From Nonlabens sp. YIK11 (lineage in GTDB: Bacteria > Bacteroidota > Bacteroidia > Flavobacteriales > Flavobacteriaceae): a DNA stretch of 64,000 nucleotides. Below are positions 26,281-34,199 of this stretch, one piece after another. Below the pieces are notes generated by a model. The model did not search any database and had not been told where the DNA came from. It saw only the letters and a list, made by a program, of their open reading frames with translations. The translations under genes and the position numbers were made by a program. The stretch lies in assembly GCF_001413925.1 (NCBI RefSeq), contig NZ_LBMJ01000001.1, positions 248,001 through 312,000 of the forward strand. The letters are read 5' to 3'. Each line of letters opens with the position of its first letter. The stretch's first letter is position 1.

Positions 26281-27729
26281 ATGCTTAAACAGTCCTTAAA
26301 TTTTAAGCTTTCGCAAAAGCTATCGCCGCAGCAGATCCAACTCATGAAGTTGATCCAGCTGCCCACGCAGGCTTTTGAACAACGTGTCAAATCTGAGCTG
26401 GAAGAGAATCCTGCTTTGGACAATGGCAAGGAAAAAAGCGACGATGAGTATGATGAATTTTCCAACGAGAATGAATACGACGATGCTCCAGAGCCGGACA
26501 TCAATGTGGATGATTATTTGAGTGATGATGAGATTCCAGAGTACCGAACGAGAGCTAACAACTACAGCTCTGATGATGAGGAGACCAGCATACCTTACGC
26601 TTCAGGAAAGTCTTTTACACAATCTTTAAAAGATCAGCTTAATACCAGAAGGTTGAGTGAAGAAGATCAAGGCATTGCAGAGTTTCTCGTGGGAAGCATT
26701 GACAATAGCGGATATATAAGACGCAGCCTCGAGGATATTACAGATGATCTTGCCTTTACCATGAATATTTACACTACGGTAGAAAAGGTGGAGAAAGTGC
26801 TCAAGATTGTTCACCAGTTAGATCCTGCCGGTGTTGGTGCTAGAGATTTACAGGAGTGTCTGGTGATTCAGCTTTCGCGAAAGCGTAACAACCCAGCTAC
26901 CGAACTTGCTCTTAAAATCGTTCGAGATTCCTTTGATGCTTTTAGCAAGAAACACTATAAAAAACTGATCGCAAAATATCATATCACAGAAGATGATTTG
27001 CGCGACGTGATTGAAGAAATAAGTCATTTGAACCCTAAGCCTGGTAGTTCCTACGCTGGTGGTTCCACTCGTATTGTAGAACAAGTCGTACCAGATTTTA
27101 CCATAAGAATTAAAGATGGCGAGCTGGAACTGACCCTTAATGGTCGCAACACTCCAGAATTGCATGTGAGCCGCGATTATTCCAACATGTTGAAAGGCTA
27201 TAAAGAAGCAAAGGAAAAGACCAAGTCGCAAAAAGATGCGGTCATGTTTATCAAGCAGAAACTTGATGGCGCAAAATGGTTTATAGAGGCTATTAAGCAA
27301 CGTCAAGAAACCTTGTTTATGACCATGTCCTCCATCATGAATTATCAAAAGGAGTATTTCATGACCGGTGACGAGCGCAATTTGCGACCCATGATTCTCA
27401 AGGATATTGCAGACGAGATTCAAATGGACGTTTCTACCGTCTCTAGGGTTGCTAACAGCAAATATGTTGATACACCTTACGGGACAAAATTGATCAAGGA
27501 ATTCTTCTCTGAGTCCATGACCAATACAGATGGAGAGGAAGTCTCCACCCGTGAGATCAAAAAAATACTGGAAACGGTCATTGGTGATGAGAGCAAAAGA
27601 AAACCTCTAACTGATCAACGTCTTGCCGAAATACTCAAGGAAAAGGGATATCCCATTGCCCGTAGAACCGTTGCCAAGTATCGAGAGCAGCTCGATATTC
27701 CCGTAGCGCGTTTACGCAAAGAAATTTAA
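26281..27729 (+). CDS. rpoN: RNA polymerase sigma-54 factor
   Basis: 482 residues. Region I is glutamine/leucine rich (SQKLSPQQIQLMKLIQLPTQAFEQRV). An acidic region II follows (about 50-110: KSDDEYDEFSNENEYDD). The core-binding region starts near 120, and the C terminus has the helix-turn-helix and the RpoN box ARRTVAKYREQL at about 460-472, which reads the -24 promoter element. It directs transcription that needs AAA+ activators; none is in the window. Residues about 197-202 (QLSRKR) come from a copy of the genome palindrome placed in a linker of the core-binding region. A PAP2-like gene follows 6 bp later. Confidence 0.96.
   Translation: MLKQSLNFKLSQKLSPQQIQLMKLIQLPTQAFEQRVKSELEENPALDNGKEKSDDEYDEFSNENEYDDAPEPDINVDDYLSDDEIPEYRTRANNYSSDDEETSIPYASGKSFTQSLKDQLNTRRLSEEDQGIAEFLVGSIDNSGYIRRSLEDITDDLAFTMNIYTTVEKVEKVLKIVHQLDPAGVGARDLQECLVIQLSRKRNNPATELALKIVRDSFDAFSKKHYKKLIAKYHITEDDLRDVIEEISHLNPKPGSSYAGGSTRIVEQVVPDFTIRIKDGELELTLNGRNTPELHVSRDYSNMLKGYKEAKEKTKSQKDAVMFIKQKLDGAKWFIEAIKQRQETLFMTMSSIMNYQKEYFMTGDERNLRPMILKDIADEIQMDVSTVSRVANSKYVDTPYGTKLIKEFFSESMTNTDGEEVSTREIKKILETVIGDESKRKPLTDQRLAEILKEKGYPIARRTVAKYREQLDIPVARLRKEI
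26871..26884. repeat. Shortened palindrome core GCTTTCGCGAAAGC inside rpoN
   Basis: 14-bp perfect core, flanked by A and G instead of the usual C and G, read as L-S-R-K-R. The outer bases have diverged. Confidence 0.9.
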
Positions 27730-27735
27730 TCCACC

Positions 27736-28338
27736 ATGAAATGGTTCTTGAGGGTCTGGAGTTTTATATCAAGTCCATTGTTAGTGCCGTTGGCAATTTC
27801 CTTTTGGTTCTTGAGCTATGCAGGTAGTTTTTCAGATCCTGTTATAAAGCTTAAGCTTTACATCATCGCCTTATTTACTGTTGGCATACCATTACTTTTA
27901 TATGCCGTATTATACTCCTTAAAATTAGCAGATAGCATTCATCTATCTTCTACAAAGGAGCGTTTGATCCCATTACTGATATATGGAATATTAATTATTA
28001 CCATTGTAAAATTAGCTTTCAACGATGGTATGTTCATGCCTCTTTACTTCTTTTTTATTGGCATCTTGATGTCCACCATTATCGCGCTTATTTTGGCGCT
28101 GTTTCAATTTAAGATCAGTTTGCACATGATGGGAATGGCTGGAGCGTTAGCATTTGTAATTCTATTGGGATTCTATCTTAAAGTAGATTTGATCTATTAT
28201 GTGATAGGCCTCGCCATTGCTACAGGATTGACAGCAACCTCAAGACTATCCATGAAAGCACATTCTCCAGCAGAATTGATTTTTGGTACCGTGATGGGTA
28301 TTGCGGTTCAGGTGGTGGTGGCCGCTTACTATATTTAA
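27736..28338 (+). CDS. PAP2-superfamily-like membrane protein
   Basis: 200 residues, about six spans. Three stretches line up with the PAP2 phosphatase signature in weakened form: STKERLIPLL (for KxxxxxxRP), ISLHMMGMAG (for PSGH), and SRLSMKAHSPAELIFG (for SRxxxxxHxxxD). Ser and Pro of PSGH are not both kept and the last Asp is Glu, so catalysis is uncertain. It follows rpoN by 6 bp and is probably co-transcribed. Its last 4 bases overlap the convergent gene at 28335. Confidence 0.65.
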   Translation: MKWFLRVWSFISSPLLVPLAISFWFLSYAGSFSDPVIKLKLYIIALFTVGIPLLLYAVLYSLKLADSIHLSSTKERLIPLLIYGILIITIVKLAFNDGMFMPLYFFFIGILMSTIIALILALFQFKISLHMMGMAGALAFVILLGFYLKVDLIYYVIGLAIATGLTATSRLSMKAHSPAELIFGTVMGIAVQVVVAAYYI

Positions 28339-29054
28339 AGGAAATAAAACTCGATACCAAATTTGATGATCTGCAGTCCTACATCGTCTCCATCAACGGT
28401 GACTGCATTTTTATCAAACATATCATTGAGACTATAATTGACAAAGGCATTGAAACTACCATTACCTATAGCCAGAGTTGCATGGTATCTCAATCTATTG
28501 AGTTCTGGGACATCAGTCTGACGGATTAAAAAATCACCGTCTTTAAAAGTAGATCTAAAAAAGTACATGTAACCTACTTTAAATCCAGGGTAGATACGCC
28601 AAAAATTAAATGTCGTAGGAGTGGATGTACGCCACCTAAATTGTATTGGGACTTCTACCAAATTTGTACTAAACCTATTGGCATCAGAGTTGTCCTGAAT
28701 GTTTTCAATTGTCCTGAATACGGTTCGCTCGTTGACGGTTTCACCGATGACCAAGTTAGAGTTGTAGGTATTGGAAGATAAACCTAAACCAACTCCAAGA
28801 GCCACATTACGTCGTTCATTGATAGGCATATCTCTAATAAAACCGAAGTGCAACCCACCAGAAAAACCATTTTGGGAAAAGCTAGACGGGTCATTCACCA
28901 CCAGATTGAACGATAGTCCTAAATAGAATTGATCTTCTCGATACAAACTATCTACAACTTCTGGAATCGCATTCTCATCGCTAGGAAGATCTGCTGGCTG
29001 CGCCCACGCTAGGCTGATGAAAAGAAACGAGAATGTAAACAGTAGTGACTTCAT
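28335..29054 (-). CDS. Outer-membrane beta-barrel protein (PorT-family-like)
   Basis: 239 residues. A signal peptide (1-18, SLAWAQ) precedes an acidic linker and barrel strands (QFYLGLSFNLVV, GFSGGLHFGFIRD, NVALGVGLGLSS, LVEVPIQFRWRT, IYPGFKVGYMYFF, GLQIIKFGIEFYFL). The VEVPIQFRW strand and size resemble the Bacteroidota PorT-like group, of which one member serves type IX secretion; that role is not shown here. It is downstream of the ExbB/ExbD genes in the same direction but behind a terminator. Confidence 0.72.
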   Translation of the reverse strand: MKSLLFTFSFLFISLAWAQPADLPSDENAIPEVVDSLYREDQFYLGLSFNLVVNDPSSFSQNGFSGGLHFGFIRDMPINERRNVALGVGLGLSSNTYNSNLVIGETVNERTVFRTIENIQDNSDANRFSTNLVEVPIQFRWRTSTPTTFNFWRIYPGFKVGYMYFFRSTFKDGDFLIRQTDVPELNRLRYHATLAIGNGSFNAFVNYSLNDMFDKNAVTVDGDDVGLQIIKFGIEFYFL

Positions 29055-29091
29055 TACTTAAATATAGACTAACTCGCAGTTACTTTAAACA

Positions 29092-29124
29092 AAAAAACCA
29101 TCCTGAAGATCAGGATGGTTTTTT
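29092..29124 (-). terminator. Terminator of the exbB-exbD operon
   Basis: AAAAAACCATCCTGA/TCAGGATGGTTTTTT with an AGA loop; U-rich in both directions. It lies 17 bp after the last ExbD stop. Confidence 0.9.
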
Positions 29125-29141
29125 AATAATTGAATCACGAC

Positions 29142-29627
29142 TTATTTCTTAACGTTACGCATAGGATCACCATTCTTTGCGGTGTAGTTAATTTTTAACG
29201 CCATAGCCTCACGCAATTCCTGTTTCACATCGGTAAGTACTCCAACTTTAGAGCCACTATCTACCTTAAGAGAAACCATCATTTCATCCTGAATATCTTC
29301 AGGCATATCGTTACGCTTTGTATTTACATACGTTTGAACCTCTTCAACTGTAGAAATCTTGTCTCCTAATTGAATTACGTCAGTAACACCATAGGTTTTT
29401 TGGTATTGTGCACTAGGCTTTCCTATGTAGATGTATATCAGTTTATTCTTGCTCTCGAGTTTTTCAACCTGATTAGCATTAGGCAACTTATTCTCAATCT
29501 TCAACTCATCTTCTCTCATCACGGTTGCTACCATGAAAAAGAACAAAAGCATGAAAACGATATCTGGAAGCGATGCTGTAGAGATCGCAGGTAAGTCACC
29601 ACTTTTTTGTTTTTTAAACTTTGACAT
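29142..29627 (-). CDS. ExbD/TolR-type biopolymer transport protein (second ExbD)
   Basis: 161 residues. One span near 20-40 (ISTASLPDIVFMLLFFFMVATVM) carries the Asp that conducts protons in ExbD/TolR. The periplasmic part (about 45-161) is longer than a minimal ExbD and includes QLGDKISTVEEVQTYV. It should work with the ExbB at 30759 to couple the proton gradient to TonB-type receptors or gliding/secretion machinery. It starts 3 bp after the upstream ExbD gene, so translation is coupled. Confidence 0.9.
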   Translation of the reverse strand: MSKFKKQKSGDLPAISTASLPDIVFMLLFFFMVATVMREDELKIENKLPNANQVEKLESKNKLIYIYIGKPSAQYQKTYGVTDVIQLGDKISTVEEVQTYVNTKRNDMPEDIQDEMMVSLKVDSGSKVGVLTDVKQELREAMALKINYTAKNGDPMRNVKK

Positions 29628-29630
29628 AAT

Positions 29631-30254
29631 TTATGATTCTTGTGGTTCAGCTTCAGACAACTTCAATGGAAAAAGATCACGGATCAAGTTGACTTGCTCT
29701 TCTAACTTTTCGTATTCTGGAGTTTCCTTTTCGGTTTCAGGCCATTCCTTGTAGCGCAGATACATATCCTCATAAGATTCGTTGTATCTCTTGTTAGACT
29801 CTCTATTACGTAGGATTGTATAAGCACGCACCAATTCGTTATATACAGTCACATAAGTGTTGTACGTTGCTTGACGGTCATTTACTAAAGAAATTACAGC
29901 CTTATCTGGATTGTCCGAACTTTCAGGATCACGCTCACCTTCACAATAAGCACATCCAGCAGGTCCTTCACCACCACCGTTATCCAAAAATTTTACTGCA
30001 GCAGCAGTTAAATCTTTGATCTCCATGTCCTCATTTTCAACCAAAAGACGGTTGTCTTGGTTAACTAGAACCTGGAAGATATTCTTCATTTTGATTTTTG
30101 GTGGAGTAACCTCATCCGGTACAGGTGGCGGCAGTTTACTTTGAATACCACTATCAACTTCAATGGTTGTTGTAACCAGGAAGAATATCAATAGAAGAAA
30201 TGCGATATCTGCCATAGATCCAGCATTAACTTCGGGTGCAGATCTTTTAGCCAT
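29631..30254 (-). CDS. ExbD/TolR-type protein with long periplasmic insert (first ExbD)
   Basis: 207 residues. The span ADIAFLLLIFFLVTTTI (about 14-32) has the functional Asp. The periplasmic domain is enlarged: after KFLDNGGGEG there is a CAYCEGE segment with a CxxC pair, then a long helical stretch (TVYNELVRAYTILRNRESNKRY) and an acidic tail. A typical ExbD has about 140 residues, so 60-70 are extra. The pair of cysteines could form a disulphide in the periplasm. It lies between the 4TM gene and the second ExbD with 3-bp gaps. Confidence 0.88.
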   Translation of the reverse strand: MAKRSAPEVNAGSMADIAFLLLIFFLVTTTIEVDSGIQSKLPPPVPDEVTPPKIKMKNIFQVLVNQDNRLLVENEDMEIKDLTAAAVKFLDNGGGEGPAGCAYCEGERDPESSDNPDKAVISLVNDRQATYNTYVTVYNELVRAYTILRNRESNKRYNESYEDMYLRYKEWPETEKETPEYEKLEEQVNLIRDLFPLKLSEAEPQES

Positions 30255-30257
30255 AAT

Positions 30258-30734
30258 TTATTTTTTTACAAGTTTAGTTGCTCCAGCCCACAAGATCGAT
30301 CCTATCGCTAGGATACCGATAATGTAGAACGTCCAGAGCGCAGCGCCGATCCATTGTGAATCGCCAGCGGTAAGTGCTTCACCGTCATCAAGCATCACTT
30401 GTTTTCCTGTTGCAGGATCTAGTGTACTATTATCAGCAAATACGAAATACGCCAATAAAATGATAACAAGCATTATGCCAACTGACACGGCAGCACTTTT
30501 AAGAGCACCAGGTTTTGTAAATAAATTGATAACTACAAAAACCGCTACAAGACCTATAATTATCGCCATTACTATGTAAGCAATGTACATCATAGGGACT
30601 ACGGTCATACCTTGAACGCCGTCCTCATCCATCTGGATGGGATCATCACCTACACTAAGCGCGTATATAAAGAATACGGCTGCGATAAGGCACAACGCCA
30701 TTGATAAATATTTTAATACTTTATGTGCAATCAT
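30258..30734 (-). CDS. Uncharacterised four-span membrane protein in the ExbB/ExbD operon
   Basis: 158 residues, four predicted spans: about 8-27, 48-70, 80-100 and 130-152. The loop between spans three and four contains DPATGKQVMLDDGEALTAGDS. No motif is recognised. Its place between exbB and the two exbD genes, with 24-bp and 3-bp gaps, suggests it is an extra subunit or regulator of the energising complex; this is inferred from position only. Confidence 0.8.
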   Translation of the reverse strand: MIAHKVLKYLSMALCLIAAVFFIYALSVGDDPIQMDEDGVQGMTVVPMMYIAYIVMAIIIGLVAVFVVINLFTKPGALKSAAVSVGIMLVIILLAYFVFADNSTLDPATGKQVMLDDGEALTAGDSQWIGAALWTFYIIGILAIGSILWAGATKLVKK

Positions 30735-30758
30735 GATTAAGTATTGATTAAGGGTTAA

Positions 30759-31541
30759 TTACAGCTTACCGTTCTTGTAATCTACAAGAATATCGATAAG
30801 AGTAATAGAAGCATCTTCCATATCGTTCACGATACTATCGATTTTAGCAACGATATAGTTATAGAAAATCTGCAGGATAATCGCAACGATCAAACCAAAT
30901 ACAGTTGTCAAAAGTGCTACCTTAATACCAGTTGCAACAAGAGCAGGCTCCATAGTTCCAGCCTCTGCAATACTATCAAAGGACTTGATCATACCTATTA
31001 CCGTACCCATGAACCCAAGCATAGGAGCAAGAGCAATAAATAGGGAAACCCATGATACATTCTTCTCTAGTTGTCCCATTTGAACACCACCGTAAGCTAC
31101 AACTGCCTTCTCAGCAGCCTCTACGCTTTCGTCAGCTCTATCAAGACCTTGGTAATAGATAGATGCAACAGGACCTTTTGTGTTACGACAAACATCTTTG
31201 GCAGCTTCAATACCACCACTTTTAAGAGCCTCTTCTACATCTGCAGCTAATTTCTTAGAGTTTGTAGTAGAAAGGTTTAAGTAGATAATTCTTTCTATAG
31301 CTATAGCAAGTCCTAAGATCAAACAAACTAGTACGATAGACATAAATAGAGGTCCACCTTCTATAAATCGTTTTTTAAGTTCTTGATGAAAACTAACTGT
31401 TTCCACAGTTTCTGGTTCATCTTGGGCTGCTACAAGTGCAGTAACCGCTGTGTTAGTAGTCGTTGTAGTTGCCGTTGCAGTAGTTGACATTCCTAGTATC
31501 ATTACAACTGCCATGAACAAAATTGAAAGTGATCGTTTCAT
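30759..31541 (-). CDS. ExbB/TolQ/MotA-type proton channel protein
   Basis: 260 residues. A cleavable-looking N terminus (MKRSLSILFMAVVMILG) and a Thr/Ala-rich stretch (about 20-45) precede the ExbB core: a span at about 62-82 (MSIVLVCLILGLAIAIERI), a cytoplasmic loop, and two spans near 165-185 and 205-230 with LAPMLGFMGTVIGMI and GIKVALLTTVFGLIVAIILQI. These are the family signatures. The extra N-terminal region is common in Bacteroidota ExbB proteins. It heads the operon and has a consensus promoter. Confidence 0.92.
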   Translation of the reverse strand: MKRSLSILFMAVVMILGMSTTATATTTTTNTAVTALVAAQDEPETVETVSFHQELKKRFIEGGPLFMSIVLVCLILGLAIAIERIIYLNLSTTNSKKLAADVEEALKSGGIEAAKDVCRNTKGPVASIYYQGLDRADESVEAAEKAVVAYGGVQMGQLEKNVSWVSLFIALAPMLGFMGTVIGMIKSFDSIAEAGTMEPALVATGIKVALLTTVFGLIVAIILQIFYNYIVAKIDSIVNDMEDASITLIDILVDYKNGKL

Positions 31542-31615
31542 TTGAAGATTTATTGATTATGTGATTTTTCTAATAAAGGGCTAAATATATAATTTATTGC
31601 GGTAAAACCGAACCT

Positions 31616-31644
31616 CAAACCTATTTCTATAGGATTTTTACCAA
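31616..31644 (-). promoter_or_regulatory. Promoter of the exbB operon
   Basis: Read leftward: TTG (31644-31642), 18-bp spacer, TAGGTTTG (31623-31616). Predicted leader about 70 nt. Confidence 0.7.
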
Positions 31645-31798
31645 TATTTTTTTTGAGGTCAGATCTACTAGGAGAATCCTTAATAATTGCTTACGAGCGT
31701 TAAGAAATTGCCGCTTTCACTGGCATTGGTGTTCTAGTTTGCTACATATCAATTAGAAAGAACGATTTGCGATTATCAGCAACTTTGACTTTGAGGTA

Positions 31799-31818
31799 TT
31801 CGCTTTCGCGAAAGCGAA
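31799..31818. repeat. 20-bp palindrome TTCGCTTTCGCGAAAGCGAA
   Basis: Perfect copy in the middle of a gap, far from either neighbour's stop codon. Confidence 0.97.
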
Positions 31819-31945
31819 CTAGACACCACCATATTCCTGCAAAACAATTTGTGACTCTTTTATATAACGTCATTAGTTGCCTTCTAGTGTTCACCTAAAC
31901 TTTTTGAATCATACTATTTAAGTCTTTTGAATGAAGTCTTGCTCC

Positions 31946-32090
31946 TCAAGCCAACAGCTCCTTAAGATCGAGGTCGTATACACCATTGTTGTCCTGCTAA
32001 TTCCTGGCTGAGCGTTTTACGACTTTTGCGATAAAAAATCAGCGTAGGATTTGAGTCATCGTATAAGTCTGCGCAGCTTCCTAGAAAATG
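31946..32090 (-). pseudogene. Decayed coding fragment with frameshift
   Basis: Leftward translation gives LYDDSNPTLIFYRKSR and KTLSQELAG in one frame (about 32090 to 31995), then continues as NNGVYDLDLKELLA-stop in a frame shifted by one base, ending at 31946. Both parts look protein-like and abut at a single point. I do not recognise the family. It lies directly after the stop of the App1-like gene and has no start codon of its own. Confidence 0.4.
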
Positions 32091-32116
32091 AAATTGGCAA
32101 AAAGCCTAGGTCATTT

Positions 32117-33076
32117 TTATGAATTCAAATAGGTCTTGGAGTGTTGCCTGGCCTCTGCACTATTCTCAAAATAACACACAGGCGTGCCGGCAGCCGTGAT
32201 CTCATCAAGTAAAGAGGAAACTTTTGCCTTTTTTAATTTGCTCACCTGTCTGATATAAACAGCTAAGATCCTTTTAGGATGTTCTTTAAAAACCTCGTTG
32301 TATATATAAGGATCCTGCTGAGTGTCGTCGCCCAGCAATACAAACGACCGATCTGGATAGAATTCCAGAATATCTTTTATGCGATGTAATTTATGATCGT
32401 GATTGCCACCGCCAGAGGCCAGTAGGTCAAACACACCACTTTTTATGGACTTTAGAAAAAAAACAGCTTTAGGAAACTGATGGAGAATGGTGAATTTTTC
32501 AATAAAATTATACAGGTTCCATTCACTACTGGAAACATAAAAGAACAGTGCTGGTTGCAAGTCTGGCTTATCAATGTGTGCAAGCTCCCTGTAATGCTGG
32601 ACCACACCTTTGAAGAAATTACGCTTGTTGATATTTCTGGTCAATAGGATGTAGATCTTCTTGAAGATATTTCCAGAATGGGACACTAAAAAGGTATCAT
32701 CAATATCTGAAATGATCCCATAACCTGGAGCGGCTTTCAATAAGGAACCTTTGGAAACCATTTTTTTAGAACCCATATTCACCGTAACGCTGACTTCATG
32801 CCATCCAGCGTCAATATCAAGTTGATGCTCCAGATTGAAGAAGTAAAATCCGTTTTCGTCGGTTTCTACGGTTTGCGTGATGCCGTTAAACTCAAGAGTG
32901 ACAGAAATGCCTGATAAGGTTTTTATACTAAAAGTACGCCACATATAGTAGGCATATCTTAACCAGCTGTGTTCAAGATTAAAACTGGACGGATCGGTTT
33001 TCTTAAAAACGTGCCCACTGGTATAAAGACGTTTCTCATTGACAAAGCCTCTGTATACTTTAAGTTTTAATTTCAT
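32117..33076 (-). CDS. App1-like DUF2183 family protein, second copy
   Basis: 319 residues. The N-terminal beta domain contains VTLEFNGITQTVETDENGFY. The catalytic domain begins with YGIISDIDDTFLVSHSG (DxDxT nucleophile) and continues with FYVSSSEWNLYNFIEKF, FDLLASGGGNHDHKL and FVLLGDDTQQDPYIY. It matches the gene at 10159 motif by motif but is about 20 residues shorter and lacks the repeat-encoded SAFAKA. It is probably a phosphatidate phosphatase (inferred from App1). It is divergent from, and 46 bp away from, a diacylglycerol kinase gene, the enzyme for the reverse step. Confidence 0.85.
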   Translation of the reverse strand: MKLKLKVYRGFVNEKRLYTSGHVFKKTDPSSFNLEHSWLRYAYYMWRTFSIKTLSGISVTLEFNGITQTVETDENGFYFFNLEHQLDIDAGWHEVSVTVNMGSKKMVSKGSLLKAAPGYGIISDIDDTFLVSHSGNIFKKIYILLTRNINKRNFFKGVVQHYRELAHIDKPDLQPALFFYVSSSEWNLYNFIEKFTILHQFPKAVFFLKSIKSGVFDLLASGGGNHDHKLHRIKDILEFYPDRSFVLLGDDTQQDPYIYNEVFKEHPKRILAVYIRQVSKLKKAKVSSLLDEITAAGTPVCYFENSAEARQHSKTYLNS

Positions 33077-33122
33077 TGATGGTACTGCAATTTATCTACT
33101 TTTAAATATAAGTACTCTCCTT

Positions 33123-34001
33123 ATGAACACGCTTTCTTCTCAAGATAAATTATTATTGGTTGTTAACCCTATCGCCGGCGGGACAGATAAAGCACCTTAT
33201 ATAGATACGGTAACGAAACTGATAGAGCATCGGTGGGCTCTTGAGGTTTTTTACACGACTGGAGAGAACGATGCTTCCAATATAAAAGATGTCATCGATA
33301 ATTATCAGCCAGATCGTATCATGGTTATGGGTGGAGATGGCACCATCAAACTAGTCGCTGAAATTGTCACCAATAAAATCCCCATTGCCATCTTACCTGC
33401 TGGATCTTCTAACGGTCTCGCCACAGATCTTGATATACCCATGGAAGAAAGTGCCGCGATCCAGATTGCGTTAGGTTCTAATGCTAAGGTCATCGACACG
33501 CTATACATCAACGATGGATTAGGTCTGCATATAAGCGACATAGGACTCAATGCAGAATTGATTAGAGAATATGACAGCGGTACCATTAGAGGTCATCTGG
33601 GATATGCGTTACAAGTCATTCCTACTTTATGGAAGAGTGAGACGCCTTGTAAATTCAAAATCGTGACTAAGGATGAAACCAAGGAAGTGATGGCCGTCAT
33701 GGTTGCCTTTGCAAATAGCAAGAAATTTGGTACCGGTGTTACAGTCAATCCTAACAGCAGTATGGAAGACGGCTATTTTGAAGTACTTATCTTCAAAAAT
33801 CTAGACCCTATAGATGTAGTCAAAACTATGATGGGCAGCATACCACTGGATTCAGAATTTGTAGAAATAATTAAGACCCAAGAAGCCATTGTTACTACAG
33901 AAAAACCAGTGAGTTTTCAAATTGACGGAGAATACTGCAGCGAGCAGACCAAAGTTAAAGTTTCTATTCTACCCGGCAATCTTTGCGTGATGGTGCCCTA
34001 A
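33123..34001 (+). CDS. Diacylglycerol kinase family lipid kinase
   Basis: 292 residues from ATG 33123; the frame extends 84 bp upstream but that part overlaps the divergent gene. Landmarks: LLLVVNPIAGG, then MVMGGDGTIKLVAEI (the GGDGT nucleotide motif) and ILPAGSSNGLATDLDIP, followed by the DAGK C-terminal beta domain with FQIDGEYCS. It phosphorylates a lipid alcohol such as diacylglycerol. Its neighbour across a 46-bp gap is a predicted phosphatidate phosphatase. Confidence 0.9.
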   Translation: MNTLSSQDKLLLVVNPIAGGTDKAPYIDTVTKLIEHRWALEVFYTTGENDASNIKDVIDNYQPDRIMVMGGDGTIKLVAEIVTNKIPIAILPAGSSNGLATDLDIPMEESAAIQIALGSNAKVIDTLYINDGLGLHISDIGLNAELIREYDSGTIRGHLGYALQVIPTLWKSETPCKFKIVTKDETKEVMAVMVAFANSKKFGTGVTVNPNSSMEDGYFEVLIFKNLDPIDVVKTMMGSIPLDSEFVEIIKTQEAIVTTEKPVSFQIDGEYCSEQTKVKVSILPGNLCVMVP

Positions 34002-34022
34002 TAGCACTAGTGATCAAAAAAT

Positions 34023-34056
34023 AAAAGCCCGAATTCGCAGTTCGAACTCGGGCTTT
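34023..34056. terminator. Bidirectional terminator between the lipid kinase gene and tRNA-Ser
   Basis: AAAGCCCGA/TCGGGCTTT arms with a TTCGAA-containing centre. Leftward it is followed by TATTTTTTG, rightward by CTT, so it suits the leftward tRNA best. Confidence 0.75.
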
Positions 34057-34063
34057 CTTGATG

Positions 34064-34148
34064 CAGTGAGGAAGGGATTCGAACCCTCGAAACGTTGCCG
34101 TTTACACGCTTTCCAGGCGTGCGCCTTCGACCGCTCGGCCACCTCACT
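34064..34148 (-). tRNA. tRNA-Ser (anticodon GGA)
   Basis: Leftward: acceptor AGTGAGG pairs with CCTCACT and a G discriminator. The D arm begins GGCCGAGCGG, the anticodon loop contains CTGGAAA, a long variable arm is present (type II tRNA), and the T arm reads GGTTCGAATCC. 85 nt, no encoded CCA. Confidence 0.95.
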
Positions 34149-34199
34149 AATTTAGGATTGCAAGATTACGACTTTATGTCGCTCTGTGCAAGAATCAAT

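Larger units (their letters stand above)
31542..32116. other. Long intergenic region with promoter, palindrome and decayed frame
   Basis: Holds the exbB promoter (31616-31644), a palindrome copy (31799-31818) and a leftward decayed coding fragment (31946-32090). I see no intact gene or known RNA in 31650-31940. Confidence 0.6.

Noticed and set aside
26306..26320. Possible palindrome copy near the rpoN start
   Set aside because: AGCTTTCGCAAAAGCT is only similar; it codes for the conserved LSQKLS of sigma-54 region I.
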